Shown: piece after piece, positions 1 through 8,245 of the stretch
Position numbering within the stretch: position 1 is the first letter of the stretch
How the letters are laid out: each line of letters starts with the position of its first letter
DNA from: CANHCC01 sp040381555
GTDB lineage: Bacteria; Bacteroidota; Bacteroidia; J057; RFSG01
Assembly: GCA_040381555.1 (NCBI GenBank)
Contig: JBEIHC010000031.1
Coordinates: 1 to 26,915, forward strand
Reading direction: 5' to 3'
DNA length: 26,915 nt
Position numbers and translations under genes: made by a program
The notes under the pieces: generated by a model
Told to the model about the DNA's origin: nothing
What the model saw: only the letters and a program-made list of their open reading frames with translations
The model's database searches: none

Positions 1-90
1 CCGCCCGTCTTACCTCGATACGGTGCACAATCTTTCGTGAAAGCTGATTCTTACTTTCGGCACCTACTCGGTATGACTGATAGGGGTTAG
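1..90 (-). repeat. Dispersed intergenic repeat, copy 1 (type B)
   Basis: This 90-base element begins CCGCCCGTCTTACCTCGATA and ends in a TACTCGGTATGAC block running into TGATAGG. It has the same length as copy 3 (264-353). The outer 26 bases on the left and about 37 on the right are identical between the two, while the middle differs. Its ends match the reverse complement of copies 2 and 4, hence the minus strand here. GGTGC (22-26) can pair with GCACC (59-63), and CTTTC/GAAAG (32-36/39-43) forms an inner hairpin, so the unit can fold. No reading frame is evident. The repeat itself is directly visible; its function is unknown. Confidence 0.85.
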
Positions 91-119
91 TTATTAGTCG
101 TGAGTGGGGAGTGGTTAGT
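78..119. repeat. Degenerate 7-base tandem array
   Basis: Six consecutive heptads run in register: TGATAGG, GGTTAGT, TATTAGT, CGTGAGT, GGGGAGT, GGTTAGT. The last three bases stay AGT or AGG while the first four drift. The array starts directly at the end of repeat copy 1. It resembles the arrays at 341-368 and 26684-26802. Confidence 0.7.
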
Positions 120-124
120 TGGTT

Positions 125-212
125 TCAAAATTTTGCTAGTCATATCGAGTAGGCACCCTACGCAATTCGAAAATTCTGGAAAGTCATAGTGCCGTATCGA
201 GATAAGACGGGC
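125..212 (+). repeat. Dispersed intergenic repeat, copy 2 (type A)
   Basis: This 88-base element runs from TCAAAATTTTGCTAGTCATA to a GATAAGACGGGC end. It has the same length as copy 4 (26810-26897) and differs from it at only about six positions. Its outer blocks are the reverse complement of the ends of copies 1 and 3. GGCAC (152-156) can pair with GTGCC (189-193). GTCATA occurs twice as a direct repeat inside the unit, and so does TATCGAG. It is followed directly by an ATAACTC heptad array. Confidence 0.9.
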
Positions 213-261
213 ATAACTCATAACTCATAACTCATAACTCATAACTCATAACTCATAACTC
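213..261. repeat. Perfect heptad tandem array (ATAACTC)x7
   Basis: Seven perfect copies of ATAACTC fill the space between repeat copies 2 and 3. The same heptad restarts after repeat copy 4 at the right end of the window, so it is tied to the GACGGGC end of the dispersed repeat. There are no spacers, so it is not a CRISPR. Such an array should be prone to copy-number change by slippage. Confidence 0.9.
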
Positions 262-263
262 CT

Positions 264-353
264 CCGCCCGTCTTACCTCGATACGGTGCGAAATCCTTAG
301 TGAAAACTCAATCTTTCTTTCGGCACCTACTCGGTATGACTGATAGGGGTTAG
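264..353 (-). repeat. Dispersed intergenic repeat, copy 3 (type B)
   Basis: This is a 90-base copy in the same orientation as copy 1, with identical outer blocks and a diverged middle (about 290-316). With copy 2 between them, copies 1, 2 and 3 alternate in orientation. The internal GGTGC/GCACC pairing is preserved, which suggests selection or recent spread of a foldable unit. Confidence 0.85.
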
Positions 354-368
354 GGGAAAGGGGTAAGT
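341..368. repeat. Short degenerate 7-base array
   Basis: Four heptads in register (TGATAGG, GGTTAGG, GGAAAGG, GGTAAGT) continue from the end of repeat copy 3. They show the same AGG/AGT ending as the array at 78-119. From here to the first gene at 459 I see no further repeat and no clear promoter. Confidence 0.6.
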
Positions 369-458
369 GAGCGATTCTCTGAACTTAATTGTTAAATAGG
401 CTGTTTTTTTGATATCACCGCATAGGATGGGTGCTTATTTATCTGATAAACCAACCAA

Positions 459-896
459 ATGTTTTCAAGTTTTCGGGTTTTGTTTTTGTTTAGTTTGATT
501 TTTGGATCATCAGGTCTGCCTGCCCAAAATATTCAGTTACTTTTTACGGGGGTAAAGTCCACAAAAGGGCAGATTATTCTCAAGGTATACATAGATGAAA
601 ATTCCTATCAAAAGGATATTCCGTACAAAACAGAAATTGTTAATAAACAGGATTTGGTGAATGGCATGAAATCGGGAAAGTTAACTTTAGATCCCGGGGT
701 GTATGGTTTTGCTTTACTGGATGATGAAAATAGGAATCTTAAAATGGATTATAACCTTTTGGGAATGCCTGAGGAGGGATTTGCCTTTTCCAACTTTTAT
801 CTCACCGGAATGAAGAGACCACATTTTAGTGATTTCCAATTCACGGTCAGTAAGGATCAGAAGTTGTTGATTACAATGAAGTTTAGGTACCTGTAG
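459..896 (+). CDS. DUF2141 family exported protein
   Basis: This 145-residue protein has an N-terminal signal peptide: a hydrophobic stretch at about residues 6-19, then a likely cut near LPAQ-N. The mature part is a small beta-rich domain of the DUF2141 type. It shows KGQIILKVYID near residue 37, a PGVYGFALLDDENRNLKMD stretch near residues 79-97, and a G(M)PEEGFAFSN segment near 102-111. These are characteristic of the family, whose molecular role is not established. It probably acts in the periplasm or at the cell surface. The gene stands alone downstream of the repeat mosaic. Its 3' end overlaps that of the oppositely oriented oxidoreductase gene by 14 bases. The ATG gives a complete signal peptide, which supports this start. 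Confidence 0.85.
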   Translation: MFSSFRVLFLFSLIFGSSGLPAQNIQLLFTGVKSTKGQIILKVYIDENSYQKDIPYKTEIVNKQDLVNGMKSGKLTLDPGVYGFALLDDENRNLKMDYNLLGMPEEGFAFSNFYLTGMKRPHFSDFQFTVSKDQKLLITMKFRYL

Positions 897-1572
897 GGTT
901 GGCCTGAATCTGGCTTGCAGCAAGCCCTTCAATTATCTGGATTCCCTTATGTTCCGTCCATGCTTCAGCGGCCATTCTTTCTGCCAATTTGGAAACCTTT
1001 GTTGGTCTATATTTCTTCCAAGATCCCAAAAGCAAAGGACTTACCCATCGGGCAATGGTCAATCCGATTTTTTCCCCAAATCTAGTTTCTTTTCTAGGTC
1101 CATCTAGGATGGAAGGTCTGAAAATAGTGGTCAGTGGGTAATTCAAGGCAATGATTTTTTCTTCTACCAATCCTTTTATCCGACTATAATAAATGCCAGA
1201 ATGGGCATCAGCACCTAATGCGGAAATCAATAAAAAATGTGAAGCACCATTTTTTCGGCAAATCTCGGCTAATTGAAGTGGATATTCTAAATCAATTGCC
1301 TCAAATGCCTGTTTAGATCCTGCTTTTGCCATCGTAGTTCCCAAGCAGCAAAAAATATGGCTTGCTTGAAGATTTTCACTCAATTCGGCTAAATTTTTTC
1401 CCTCGGTCAAAATCGTCTTTAGCTTTTCGTGCTGAAATGGCAAGGGTTTTCGGCTCAACGCTATTACTTTATCATATCTCTCCTCCTTCATTAATAGGGG
1501 AAGTAGGAAGGATCCGGTTAGTCCAGATGCTCCCACAATTAAGGCTGACAGGGGCTTTTGTAATTCGTTCAT
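883..1572 (-). CDS. NAD(P)-binding short-chain oxidoreductase-like protein
   Basis: This 229-residue cytosolic protein has a Rossmann fold. The dinucleotide-binding motif GASGLTG lies at residues 14-20, a CCLGTTMAKAGS segment at about 75-86, and a YSRIK (YxxxK) pair at Tyr129/Lys133. This pattern fits the atypical SDR group related to HTATIP2/TIP30 and NAD(P)H-binding epimerase-like proteins. The substrate cannot be read from the sequence. It is transcribed divergently from the double D-Ala-D-Ala ligase, with only 33 bases between the two start codons, so regulatory sequence may be shared. It converges with the DUF2141 gene. The length is normal for the family and I see no frame damage. Confidence 0.85.
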   Translation of the reverse strand: MNELQKPLSALIVGASGLTGSFLLPLLMKEERYDKVIALSRKPLPFQHEKLKTILTEGKNLAELSENLQASHIFCCLGTTMAKAGSKQAFEAIDLEYPLQLAEICRKNGASHFLLISALGADAHSGIYYSRIKGLVEEKIIALNYPLTTIFRPSILDGPRKETRFGEKIGLTIARWVSPLLLGSWKKYRPTKVSKLAERMAAEAWTEHKGIQIIEGLAASQIQANPTGT

Positions 1573-1605
1573 AAGTTCCTTAAGAAGTTCGCTATTTTTG
1601 TCCTT

Positions 1606-4332
1606 ATGAAGATAGGCATTTTTCTGGGAGGAAGTTCACGAGAGAGAGAAATCTCTTTTGCCGGGGGACGAACTGTTTATGATAATCTGGATAAAAACCT
1701 TTTTACTCCAATTCCCATTTTTGTAGATAGCTATGGAAATTTTATTCGCCTCGATTGGGAATGGCTCTACAAAGGCACAATTCGAGATTTTTTTCCTCCT
1801 GCCAGATTAGTGCCCTCCAGCGAATCAGATTTTCAAGTATACCTCGAGCAGATTGAAGAAGACGGTGGGGCATTGGTAAACAAAGCAGGAAAGGCTGTTG
1901 GAACCCGTTTGCGACCCGATGAGTTGAAAGAGGAAATTGATTTTGCCTTTCTAGCCCTTCATGGCAAAATGGGAGAAGATGGTACGCTTCAAGGACTATT
2001 GGAATGGTTGGGAATACCTTACTCTGGAACAGGGATACTTGGATCTGCAGTTGGGTTAAATAAGTTGGTTCAAAAAAACCTGATGCCTGGATTGAATTTT
2101 CCAGTAAGTCCTTATGTGGTTATTTATGATTTTGAGATTACCGAGAAGTTCCCCACGCTCTCTGCCTATATCCGTCAAAATATCCAATATCCCTGTGTGG
2201 TAAAATCCCCCATACAAGGTTCCAGTATTGGCCTAAGTATTGTAAGGAATGAGGCAGATTTACGGAATGCTTTCGATCATGCCTTAATGCGAAAAAAGAT
2301 TGTAGCAGCAGATTGGGATATCCTAACAGATTCTGAAAAAAACACCTTCATTCGTCGCATTTCCGATATACGGGAGTCGATTGGGCTACCTGTAAAATGC
2401 GAAGGGCTGATAAATAGGATTATTCGGAAGCCATCTGAACTTCGGCATTTTTTGGATGAAGCCTTAGTAAGTCATTCAGAAGTAATGCTCCAAGCATTAG
2501 ATGCAGGAAACTCAGTGCTAGTAGAAAAGTTTTTAGCAGGTCAGGAATTTTCCGTAATCGTGATTGAAGATGAAGGAGGCCGACCCTTTGCTTTACCTCC
2601 TACTGGCATTATCAAATCCCAAGATCTGTTTGATTACAGAAGTAAATATCTTCCTGGAATGGCCAGAAAAGAAACTCCGGTTAATTTGCCAGAAGAGGCC
2701 ATTCGAAATATCATGCGTCAGGCTGAAAGATTGATGCAGGAGCTTGGCTTTACGGTATATGCCCGAATAGATGGGTATTATCAGCCGGATGGAAGCATCT
2801 TCTTGAATGATCCCAATACAACCTCCGGAATGCTACCTGGATCTTTCTTCTTTCACCAGGCTGCCGAAATTGGATTAGACCCTTCGGCCTTTTTGACTTA
2901 CATCATTCATACTTCCCTGCGGGTTAGAATCAGAGAGCAAGTATGCACGCAATTGGCGGAGAGATTAATTCTAAATCTCGACCAAAAACTCGAGCAGCAA
3001 AAAGAAAAAGATGATACCAGAATGCCCGTTGCAGTTGTATTGGGCGGATATTCCTCCGAAAGACATATCTCTGTTGAAAGTGGAAGAAATATCTACGAGA
3101 AATTAAGTAGTTCAAAGGAGTATGCTCCTGTACCTTTATTTTTAATGAAAGCACAGGGGGATAGGGCGTTGGAACCCGGAATAGATTATGCCTTATGGAG
3201 ATTGCCTATAAACATGCTTCTGAAGGATAATGCAGATGACATTCGAGACAAGATTTTATACCTCCAGAATAATCCTTCCATTCATCCGGTTATTCAAGAA
3301 ATACGAAATCGCTGTCAGTCTATAACCCAAAAATTTTCTCGAAATGCTTCCTCAGGGTTGCCAGAGCTAATTCATACCCAATGGTTAAGGGATAATATTC
3401 GTTTTGTATTTATTGCTTTACACGGTCGCCCAGGTGAGGATGGGGAATTGCAAACTGTTTTAGAGAAATATTCCATTCCTTATAATGGCTCCGGAATTGC
3501 CTCATCTCGCATTACCATCGATAAGCTGGCCACTTTAAGCAGATTAAAAGCCTGGGGCTTGTCAGGTGCCGATCAAAAATTGATTCATAAAGCAGAATGG
3601 ATCAGAGACCCGGGAGTGATGCTTCAGGGCATTGCCAACGATTTTGGATATCCTTTAATTGTGAAGCCCTCGGATGATGGATGTAGCAGTGCGGTAATGA
3701 AAATAAAAAATCCTCAGTCTTTTGAGTTATATACCCGGGCGATGTTTCGCACAGAGGCAAAATTGGACGAGGATTTGAGGTTAGAATTAGGCCTACAAGC
3801 TGCCGAAGAATTTCCAGCAAAGGATTATTTTTTGGTAGAATCCTTGCAAACTTCCGAATCTGATGATATTCATTTTCTAGAAGTAACAGTAGGATTATTA
3901 ACCCATCGGGAAAAGGATGGTTCGTTAAAGTATGAGGTTTTTGAGCCAAGTGAAACATTAGCCGGATCGGAGATTCTTTCTTTAGAAGAAAAGTTTTTAG
4001 CGGGAGAAGGACAGAATATTACCCCCGCACGATTCAACTCAGATACTCAACACTCTGCCAGGATTAGCCGAAAAGTTAAGCGGGCAATTCGAGATGCGGC
4101 TGCTTTGCTGGGGATTGAAGGCTATGCTCGAGTGGATGCTTTTGTGCGAATTAAGTCCGATGAACGCGTGGTGGTAGAATTCATAGAAGTAAATTCGTTG
4201 CCAGGCATGACTCCTGCTACTTGTATTTTTCACCAATGTGCTCTTGCCGGATACACCCCCTTTGATTTTATTGATCGAATAATACAACATGGGATGGGGC
4301 GTTACTCATTTCCTCTAAAAACAAAAGGGTAG
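1606..4332 (+). CDS. ddl: Tandem-fused D-alanine--D-alanine ligase (two ATP-grasp modules)
   Basis: At 908 residues this protein is more than twice the usual Ddl length (about 300-370). It contains two full Ddl-like modules joined near residues 455-472. Module 1 starts LGGSSREREIS (Glu13) and has HGKMGEDGTLQG, a GSSIGLS phosphate loop, the omega-loop DYRSKYLPG (343-351) and YARID. Its metal-site motif is NDPNTTSGM (401-409), where most Ddl proteins have E-x-N-T-x-P-G-M. Module 2 starts LGGYSSERHIS (Glu485) and has HGRPGEDGELQ, IDK, YARVD and a canonical EVNSLPGMT (861-869), but its omega-loop region reads LSLEEKFLAGEG and lacks the usual tyrosine. Ddl enzymes join two D-alanines using ATP in the cytosol for peptidoglycan. 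The PASTA gene downstream is the usual Bacteroidota neighbour of ddl, so this is probably the cell's Ddl locus. Whether both modules are active is unknown. Confidence 0.9.
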   Translation: MKIGIFLGGSSREREISFAGGRTVYDNLDKNLFTPIPIFVDSYGNFIRLDWEWLYKGTIRDFFPPARLVPSSESDFQVYLEQIEEDGGALVNKAGKAVGTRLRPDELKEEIDFAFLALHGKMGEDGTLQGLLEWLGIPYSGTGILGSAVGLNKLVQKNLMPGLNFPVSPYVVIYDFEITEKFPTLSAYIRQNIQYPCVVKSPIQGSSIGLSIVRNEADLRNAFDHALMRKKIVAADWDILTDSEKNTFIRRISDIRESIGLPVKCEGLINRIIRKPSELRHFLDEALVSHSEVMLQALDAGNSVLVEKFLAGQEFSVIVIEDEGGRPFALPPTGIIKSQDLFDYRSKYLPGMARKETPVNLPEEAIRNIMRQAERLMQELGFTVYARIDGYYQPDGSIFLNDPNTTSGMLPGSFFFHQAAEIGLDPSAFLTYIIHTSLRVRIREQVCTQLAERLILNLDQKLEQQKEKDDTRMPVAVVLGGYSSERHISVESGRNIYEKLSSSKEYAPVPLFLMKAQGDRALEPGIDYALWRLPINMLLKDNADDIRDKILYLQNNPSIHPVIQEIRNRCQSITQKFSRNASSGLPELIHTQWLRDNIRFVFIALHGRPGEDGELQTVLEKYSIPYNGSGIASSRITIDKLATLSRLKAWGLSGADQKLIHKAEWIRDPGVMLQGIANDFGYPLIVKPSDDGCSSAVMKIKNPQSFELYTRAMFRTEAKLDEDLRLELGLQAAEEFPAKDYFLVESLQTSESDDIHFLEVTVGLLTHREKDGSLKYEVFEPSETLAGSEILSLEEKFLAGEGQNITPARFNSDTQHSARISRKVKRAIRDAAALLGIEGYARVDAFVRIKSDERVVVEFIEVNSLPGMTPATCIFHQCALAGYTPFDFIDRIIQHGMGRYSFPLKTKG

Positions 4333-4395
4333 GGAAGAGGAAGGTATCCTAAAAGCATTGAGAACGATGTGCATTTTAATCTTTAATTTTATCCT

Positions 4396-5181
4396 ATGAT
4401 TCGATATTTATTCAGCAGAGAGTTTTTAAGACTATTCCTTGTGATTGGGGGAGTCGGATTACTGATTTTGCTTCTGTTCTTTTATGTATTTCTACCTTCC
4501 TACACGCGACAGGGGGAGCAGGTTATCGTACCTGATGTAACGGATAAGAATTATGAAGAAGCTATTGAGCTCTTAGAAGGTACTGGTCTTTCTTACAACC
4601 TGGATACCTTATATGATTTCAATCCCAATTTTGACCCATTGGCAGTGACCAAGCAGGAGCCTCCTGCACAATCCAAGGTTAAGCCAGGTAGAAAAGTATA
4701 CTTGTATATCAATCGGGATACCCCCTCTCGTATCCCTTTCCCGAATGTGATAGACAAATCCTTGTTTGAGGCGAGAGCAGAGTTGGATAAATGGGGAATT
4801 CGGATTGGAAAAGTTCAATTTGTTGAGGGCGAATTTGCCAATTTAGTTGAGAAAGTGTATTTCAAAAACAAAGTGCTGCGAGCAGGGGACATGGTCGAAA
4901 AATTTTCTTCCGTGAATTTAGTGGTTTCGAAAGGCCCTGGCGATAATGCCGCCTATATTTCTGTAGTGAATATGTTGGTGGGAGATGCCGTAAATGCTTT
5001 GCAAATGCAGGGCTTCGCCGTAGGACAAATAAAATATGAGCCAAACTCCAAAGAGGAAGAAGGAATCGTTTTTAGACAAGATCCCCGCTATCAAGAAGGC
5101 GACTCCTTAGGAAGAGGAAGAAGCATTACTTTATTCGTTGCAGGAGAAGAACCAGAAGAAGCAAGTGAAGCGGTGGAATAA
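4396..5181 (+). CDS. Membrane-anchored PASTA domain protein
   Basis: This 261-residue protein has a short cytosolic N-terminus, one transmembrane helix at about residues 13-33, and three PASTA-like repeats outside the membrane (about 40-107, 110-179 and 182-252). The repeats show typical signatures: VPDVTDKNYEEAIELLEGTG, then ITKQEPPA-like and PGRKVYLYIN strands, and later AVNALQMQGFAVG and FRQDP. PASTA domains bind peptidoglycan fragments in several families. Here there is no attached kinase or penicillin-binding domain, so a cell-wall sensing or scaffold role is only an inference. The gene follows the ligase gene by 63 bases on the same strand and is probably co-transcribed with it. The C-terminus is acidic (EEPEEASEAVE). 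Confidence 0.9.
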   Translation: MIRYLFSREFLRLFLVIGGVGLLILLLFFYVFLPSYTRQGEQVIVPDVTDKNYEEAIELLEGTGLSYNLDTLYDFNPNFDPLAVTKQEPPAQSKVKPGRKVYLYINRDTPSRIPFPNVIDKSLFEARAELDKWGIRIGKVQFVEGEFANLVEKVYFKNKVLRAGDMVEKFSSVNLVVSKGPGDNAAYISVVNMLVGDAVNALQMQGFAVGQIKYEPNSKEEEGIVFRQDPRYQEGDSLGRGRSITLFVAGEEPEEASEAVE

Positions 5182-5584
5182 TCGTAGAATTGGCCTGAAG
5201 GAGATTTATAGTATTCTAGCAATTTACAATTAGTAGTTAAAACTATTTATTAAATGTGAATTGCCCGATGTACGAATTAGCAAAATTCAATCTTCTTTGT
5301 TTTGGGTGGGTTTAGACATGAATGAGTTATGCCTATTTATCTGTTAATAAGGTAAGTAATCACTTAGGGTAAGTAATCAATTAGGGTAAGCTGCGTTATT
5401 AAATAAAATAAAATCAATATGATTAGTTGAACATGGAGGCAAGGGGAGTTATTTACCTTTTTTCTTCGAAAAATACTTATCGATTTTGATATAACCTCGA
5501 ATTGAATAGAACAGTGTACTGAATCCGACGGATATAGCGTTATCCAGAAGTTTTCATCCCCAATTATTTGTTAACTTTATTCCC
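5182..5584. other. 403-base AT-rich intergenic region
   Basis: No gene is supported here. It holds a 17-base-period direct repeat (5351-5390) and must contain the promoter of the downstream T9SS cargo gene. A TAACTTTA at 5572-5579 resembles a -7 box but lies very close to the ATG at 5585. I see no strong terminator after the PASTA gene. Confidence 0.5.
5351..5390. repeat. 17-base direct tandem repeat
   Basis: The unit GGTAAGTAATCACTTAG (5351-5367) is followed by GGTAAGTAATCAATTAG (5368-5384), which has one difference, and then by a third partial GGTAAG. It lies about 195 bases upstream of the T9SS cargo gene. A binding site for a regulator or simple slippage are both possible. Confidence 0.8.
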
Positions 5585-7444
5585 ATGTTGAGGTATTGCT
5601 TCCTATTTGTTGTATTTGAATTGCTTGCATTCCGGTTAAGTGCTCAAAGTACTTTGTCGGGTGCGGCGGTTGGTGAAAAGGTGATTCAAGAATCTTCTAC
5701 CATTCCCGGCATTCAAATATTCCAATCTATTCTGCCTGAAAACGCCAAAACAGCTTCCCAAACACTCTTGCTTCCCTTCTTTGATGATTTTTCTTTAGAA
5801 GCTTTATACCCCGATACTTTTCGTTGGATTTATGATACCCTAAGAACTCCCTATATTTCCAGAACCATGGCTATTGACCCTCCTTCCATTGGAGTGGTAG
5901 TTTTAGATGGATCCAATAAAAGAGGGAGTTATTATAGCCTGCCAGGCCCCAATCCTCCTTTCCCAGAAGGTTTCGCAGACATGCTGACCAGTCAGGCTAT
6001 TGACTTAAGTGCTTACGGTCCAGGAGATAGCATTCAGTTGTCTTTTGCCTACCAGCCCAGGGGGTTGGGGAATGAACCTGAGATTTCCGATTCCTTAATT
6101 GTCTATTTCCGGGATACCAGCACCGTCATTCCGCGTTTTGTAAAAGTATGGTCTATTCCAGGTTCTGCTTTTCATTCTTTCCGTAATGTGGTTATCCCTG
6201 TAAAGGACTCCTTGTTTCTGCATGATCATTTTCAATTTCGAATCCGAAATAAGGCAACCTTAAGTGGTCAATTAGATCATTGGATGCTGGACTATGTTTT
6301 TCTTGAAGCAAATCGCAATGCAGGAGATACCCTTTTTGATGATCAGGCGATAAGTGTTCCCACTCCCTCCATTTTATTTCCTTACACTCATTTATCCCAG
6401 CGGCAGTTTACAGCTTTTTGGTGGGAACGATTTCGCAATTTCGGTGTGAGCATGCGAAATTTGTTTAACGCCACTGCTAGCAGAACTTTGGTTACCAATA
6501 TTTCTGAATTAAAGCACGGAGCCTTTTTAACAGGGACTGTGAGTTATAATTTGCCCGTAAATTTGGGAGCGGGGCCTCAGGTTCGTGCTTTTCAAGCTTT
6601 TGATAATCAGCCATTTTTTGATTACGCCCTTATTCGGCATACAACCTTATTGGATTTGCCGGACAGCCGTCCTGAAAATGATACCTGTCGGATAGATTAC
6701 CCCATCGATAGTTTGTTTGCCTATGATGATGCTACTCCTGAAGCAGCATATGGATTAAACACAGGTAGAACTTTTGCCCAGAGATTTGAACTTCCTGTTT
6801 CAGATTCCATCACATCGGTTCACCTCTGCTTTATCAAAACGATTTATAATGTAGATATACCCAGATCTTTTGTATTGACAATATTTTCCGATGTCGGGGT
6901 ACCTGGAAGTATTTTGTATGAGCAATTTGGTTCTGCTTTAGTAAGTGACAGCTTGAATGGATTTCTGAAGATTCCCTTGGATTCAGCCATAGCAGTTGAT
7001 AAATCCTTTTGGGTAGGCTTGCGCCAAACCGACCCAGAACCTATTGGACTTGGAATCGATTACAACAATAATAACACCCGGATATCCTGGGATTCTTTGC
7101 AGTTTTGGGTTCCCAGTAATGTAAGTGGCACCCTGATGATTCGCTTAAATCTCTCCAAAGGAAATCCGGTTCCATTTAATTGGACCCATCTGTTGGAAGA
7201 AAAAACTCAGATTGTTATTTGGCCTAACCCTTCTCAAGAAAATTCATTTCAATGGAGCACCGAGAATGGGCCTGTTCAACGAATTGAATTATATGATATT
7301 CACGGGCGTTTGTTGAGTACTGAAATGGTGGATTCAAATTCAGGTAAAATGGACTTACCTGCAGAAATTGATAGTGGATTATATAATATAGTTTTTTATA
7401 ATAAGGCAGGGTCAGAAAGTAAAAGGCTAATCTTGCAACGATAG
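5585..7444 (+). CDS. T9SS type A sorting domain-containing protein, unknown function
   Basis: This 619-residue exported protein has a signal peptide (hydrophobic about residues 4-17, probable cut after RLSAQ). The mature region is rich in beta-strand and aromatic residues. It has no catalytic motif that I recognise. The segment with FFDDFSLEALYPD near residues 65-77 and a SYQP-type strand pattern resembles the jelly-roll-like lectin domains of many Bacteroidota surface proteins. The last 75 or so residues, starting IVIWPNPSQ and including RIELYDIHGRLL, SGLYNIVFYN and a final KRLILQR, form a T9SS type A sorting domain. Export through the outer membrane and surface attachment or release follow from that. 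It is a neighbour of bshB1 but unlikely to share its function. Confidence 0.85.
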   Translation: MLRYCFLFVVFELLAFRLSAQSTLSGAAVGEKVIQESSTIPGIQIFQSILPENAKTASQTLLLPFFDDFSLEALYPDTFRWIYDTLRTPYISRTMAIDPPSIGVVVLDGSNKRGSYYSLPGPNPPFPEGFADMLTSQAIDLSAYGPGDSIQLSFAYQPRGLGNEPEISDSLIVYFRDTSTVIPRFVKVWSIPGSAFHSFRNVVIPVKDSLFLHDHFQFRIRNKATLSGQLDHWMLDYVFLEANRNAGDTLFDDQAISVPTPSILFPYTHLSQRQFTAFWWERFRNFGVSMRNLFNATASRTLVTNISELKHGAFLTGTVSYNLPVNLGAGPQVRAFQAFDNQPFFDYALIRHTTLLDLPDSRPENDTCRIDYPIDSLFAYDDATPEAAYGLNTGRTFAQRFELPVSDSITSVHLCFIKTIYNVDIPRSFVLTIFSDVGVPGSILYEQFGSALVSDSLNGFLKIPLDSAIAVDKSFWVGLRQTDPEPIGLGIDYNNNNTRISWDSLQFWVPSNVSGTLMIRLNLSKGNPVPFNWTHLLEEKTQIVIWPNPSQENSFQWSTENGPVQRIELYDIHGRLLSTEMVDSNSGKMDLPAEIDSGLYNIVFYNKAGSESKRLILQR

Positions 7445-7474
7445 TAAACATTGAAACTAACAGATTTAAAGAAA

Positions 7475-8197
7475 ATGCTACATTCAAAAATTAATGTATT
7501 GGCAATTGGAGTGCATCCTGATGATGTAGAGTTGACCTGCAGTGGAACCTTGCTAAGGCATCAATCTTTGGGTTATTCTATAGGGGTGTTGGATTTAACA
7601 GGAGGAGAGTTAGGAACCCGAGGGAGTAAGGAATTAAGGCTCCAAGAGGCTGCTGCATCTGCTCAAATTTTAGGATTGAGCTTTCGTAGAAATTTACATT
7701 TTCGGGATGGCTTTTTTAAGAATGATGAAGAGCACCAGCTAGAAGTCATTCGGTGGATACGCGCTCTTCAGCCGGATATTATTTTATGCAATTCACCGGA
7801 GGATCGGCATCCAGATCATGGTCGGGCAGGGGCTTTGGTAGTTGAGGCATGTTTTTATAGTGGCTTAAGAAAAATTCATACTGAGTTAGACGGAGTTGCT
7901 CAGCAAGCTTGGAGGCCAAATAAAGTATTACAATATATTCAGGATAGGTTGTTAAAGCCCTCATTGGTAGTAGATATTTCCCCCTGGATGGACATGAAAA
8001 TAGAAGCTATCAGAGCTTTTTCCTCTCAATTTTATAATCCAGAAAGCCAAGAGCCAGAGTCTTATATTTCCAGTCCACGATTTTTTGAAAATATAATTGC
8101 GCGTGCCCGAACCTATGGTCATATGATTGGGAAGGATTTTGGCGAAGGATTTATAATGAAAGATCCTGTGCCAATTGAAGATTTCATGCGATTTTAA
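7475..8197 (+). CDS. bshB1: Bacillithiol biosynthesis deacetylase BshB1
   Basis: From the ATG at 7475 this gives 240 residues, close to the usual family length. A longer form from a TTG at 7451 would add eight residues without homology value. The protein is a LmbE/PIG-L type zinc deacetylase. HPDD (14-17) and HPDHG (112-116) carry the metal ligands and catalytic acid. Strong matches to BshB1 include LDLTGGELGTRG, EDRHPDHGRAG and the FSSQFYNPESQEPESYISSP segment. BshB1 removes the acetyl group from GlcNAc-malate, giving GlcN-malate for bacillithiol, the main low-molecular-weight thiol of many Bacteroidota. The other bsh genes are not in this window. It converges with recA across two hairpins. 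Confidence 0.92.
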   Translation: MLHSKINVLAIGVHPDDVELTCSGTLLRHQSLGYSIGVLDLTGGELGTRGSKELRLQEAAASAQILGLSFRRNLHFRDGFFKNDEEHQLEVIRWIRALQPDIILCNSPEDRHPDHGRAGALVVEACFYSGLRKIHTELDGVAQQAWRPNKVLQYIQDRLLKPSLVVDISPWMDMKIEAIRAFSSQFYNPESQEPESYISSPRFFENIIARARTYGHMIGKDFGEGFIMKDPVPIEDFMRF

Positions 8198-8199
8198 TT

Positions 8200-8245
8200 T
8201 TATTGGGTGTTGCACCCGATAATTATCAGGTGCAGCACCCAATAA
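8200..8245. other. Long perfect hairpin between bshB1 and recA
   Basis: A 17-base arm TTATTGGGTGTTGCACC (8200-8216) pairs with GGTGCAGCACCCAATAA (8229-8245), with only one G-U type position. Its loop contains the palindrome GATAATTATC. It begins three bases after the bshB1 stop. It has no U-run on the bshB1 side, so it is not a textbook terminator, but it could stabilise or trim the bshB1 3' end. A related 18-base sequence lies on the other side of recA at 9843-9860. Confidence 0.8.

Noticed and set aside
213..261. Heptad array as a CRISPR array
   Set aside because: The units are seven bases with no spacers, and there are no cas genes.
7451..7474. Upstream TTG start for bshB1
   Set aside because: The eight extra residues are not part of the deacetylase fold, and the ATG at 7475 gives the usual family length.
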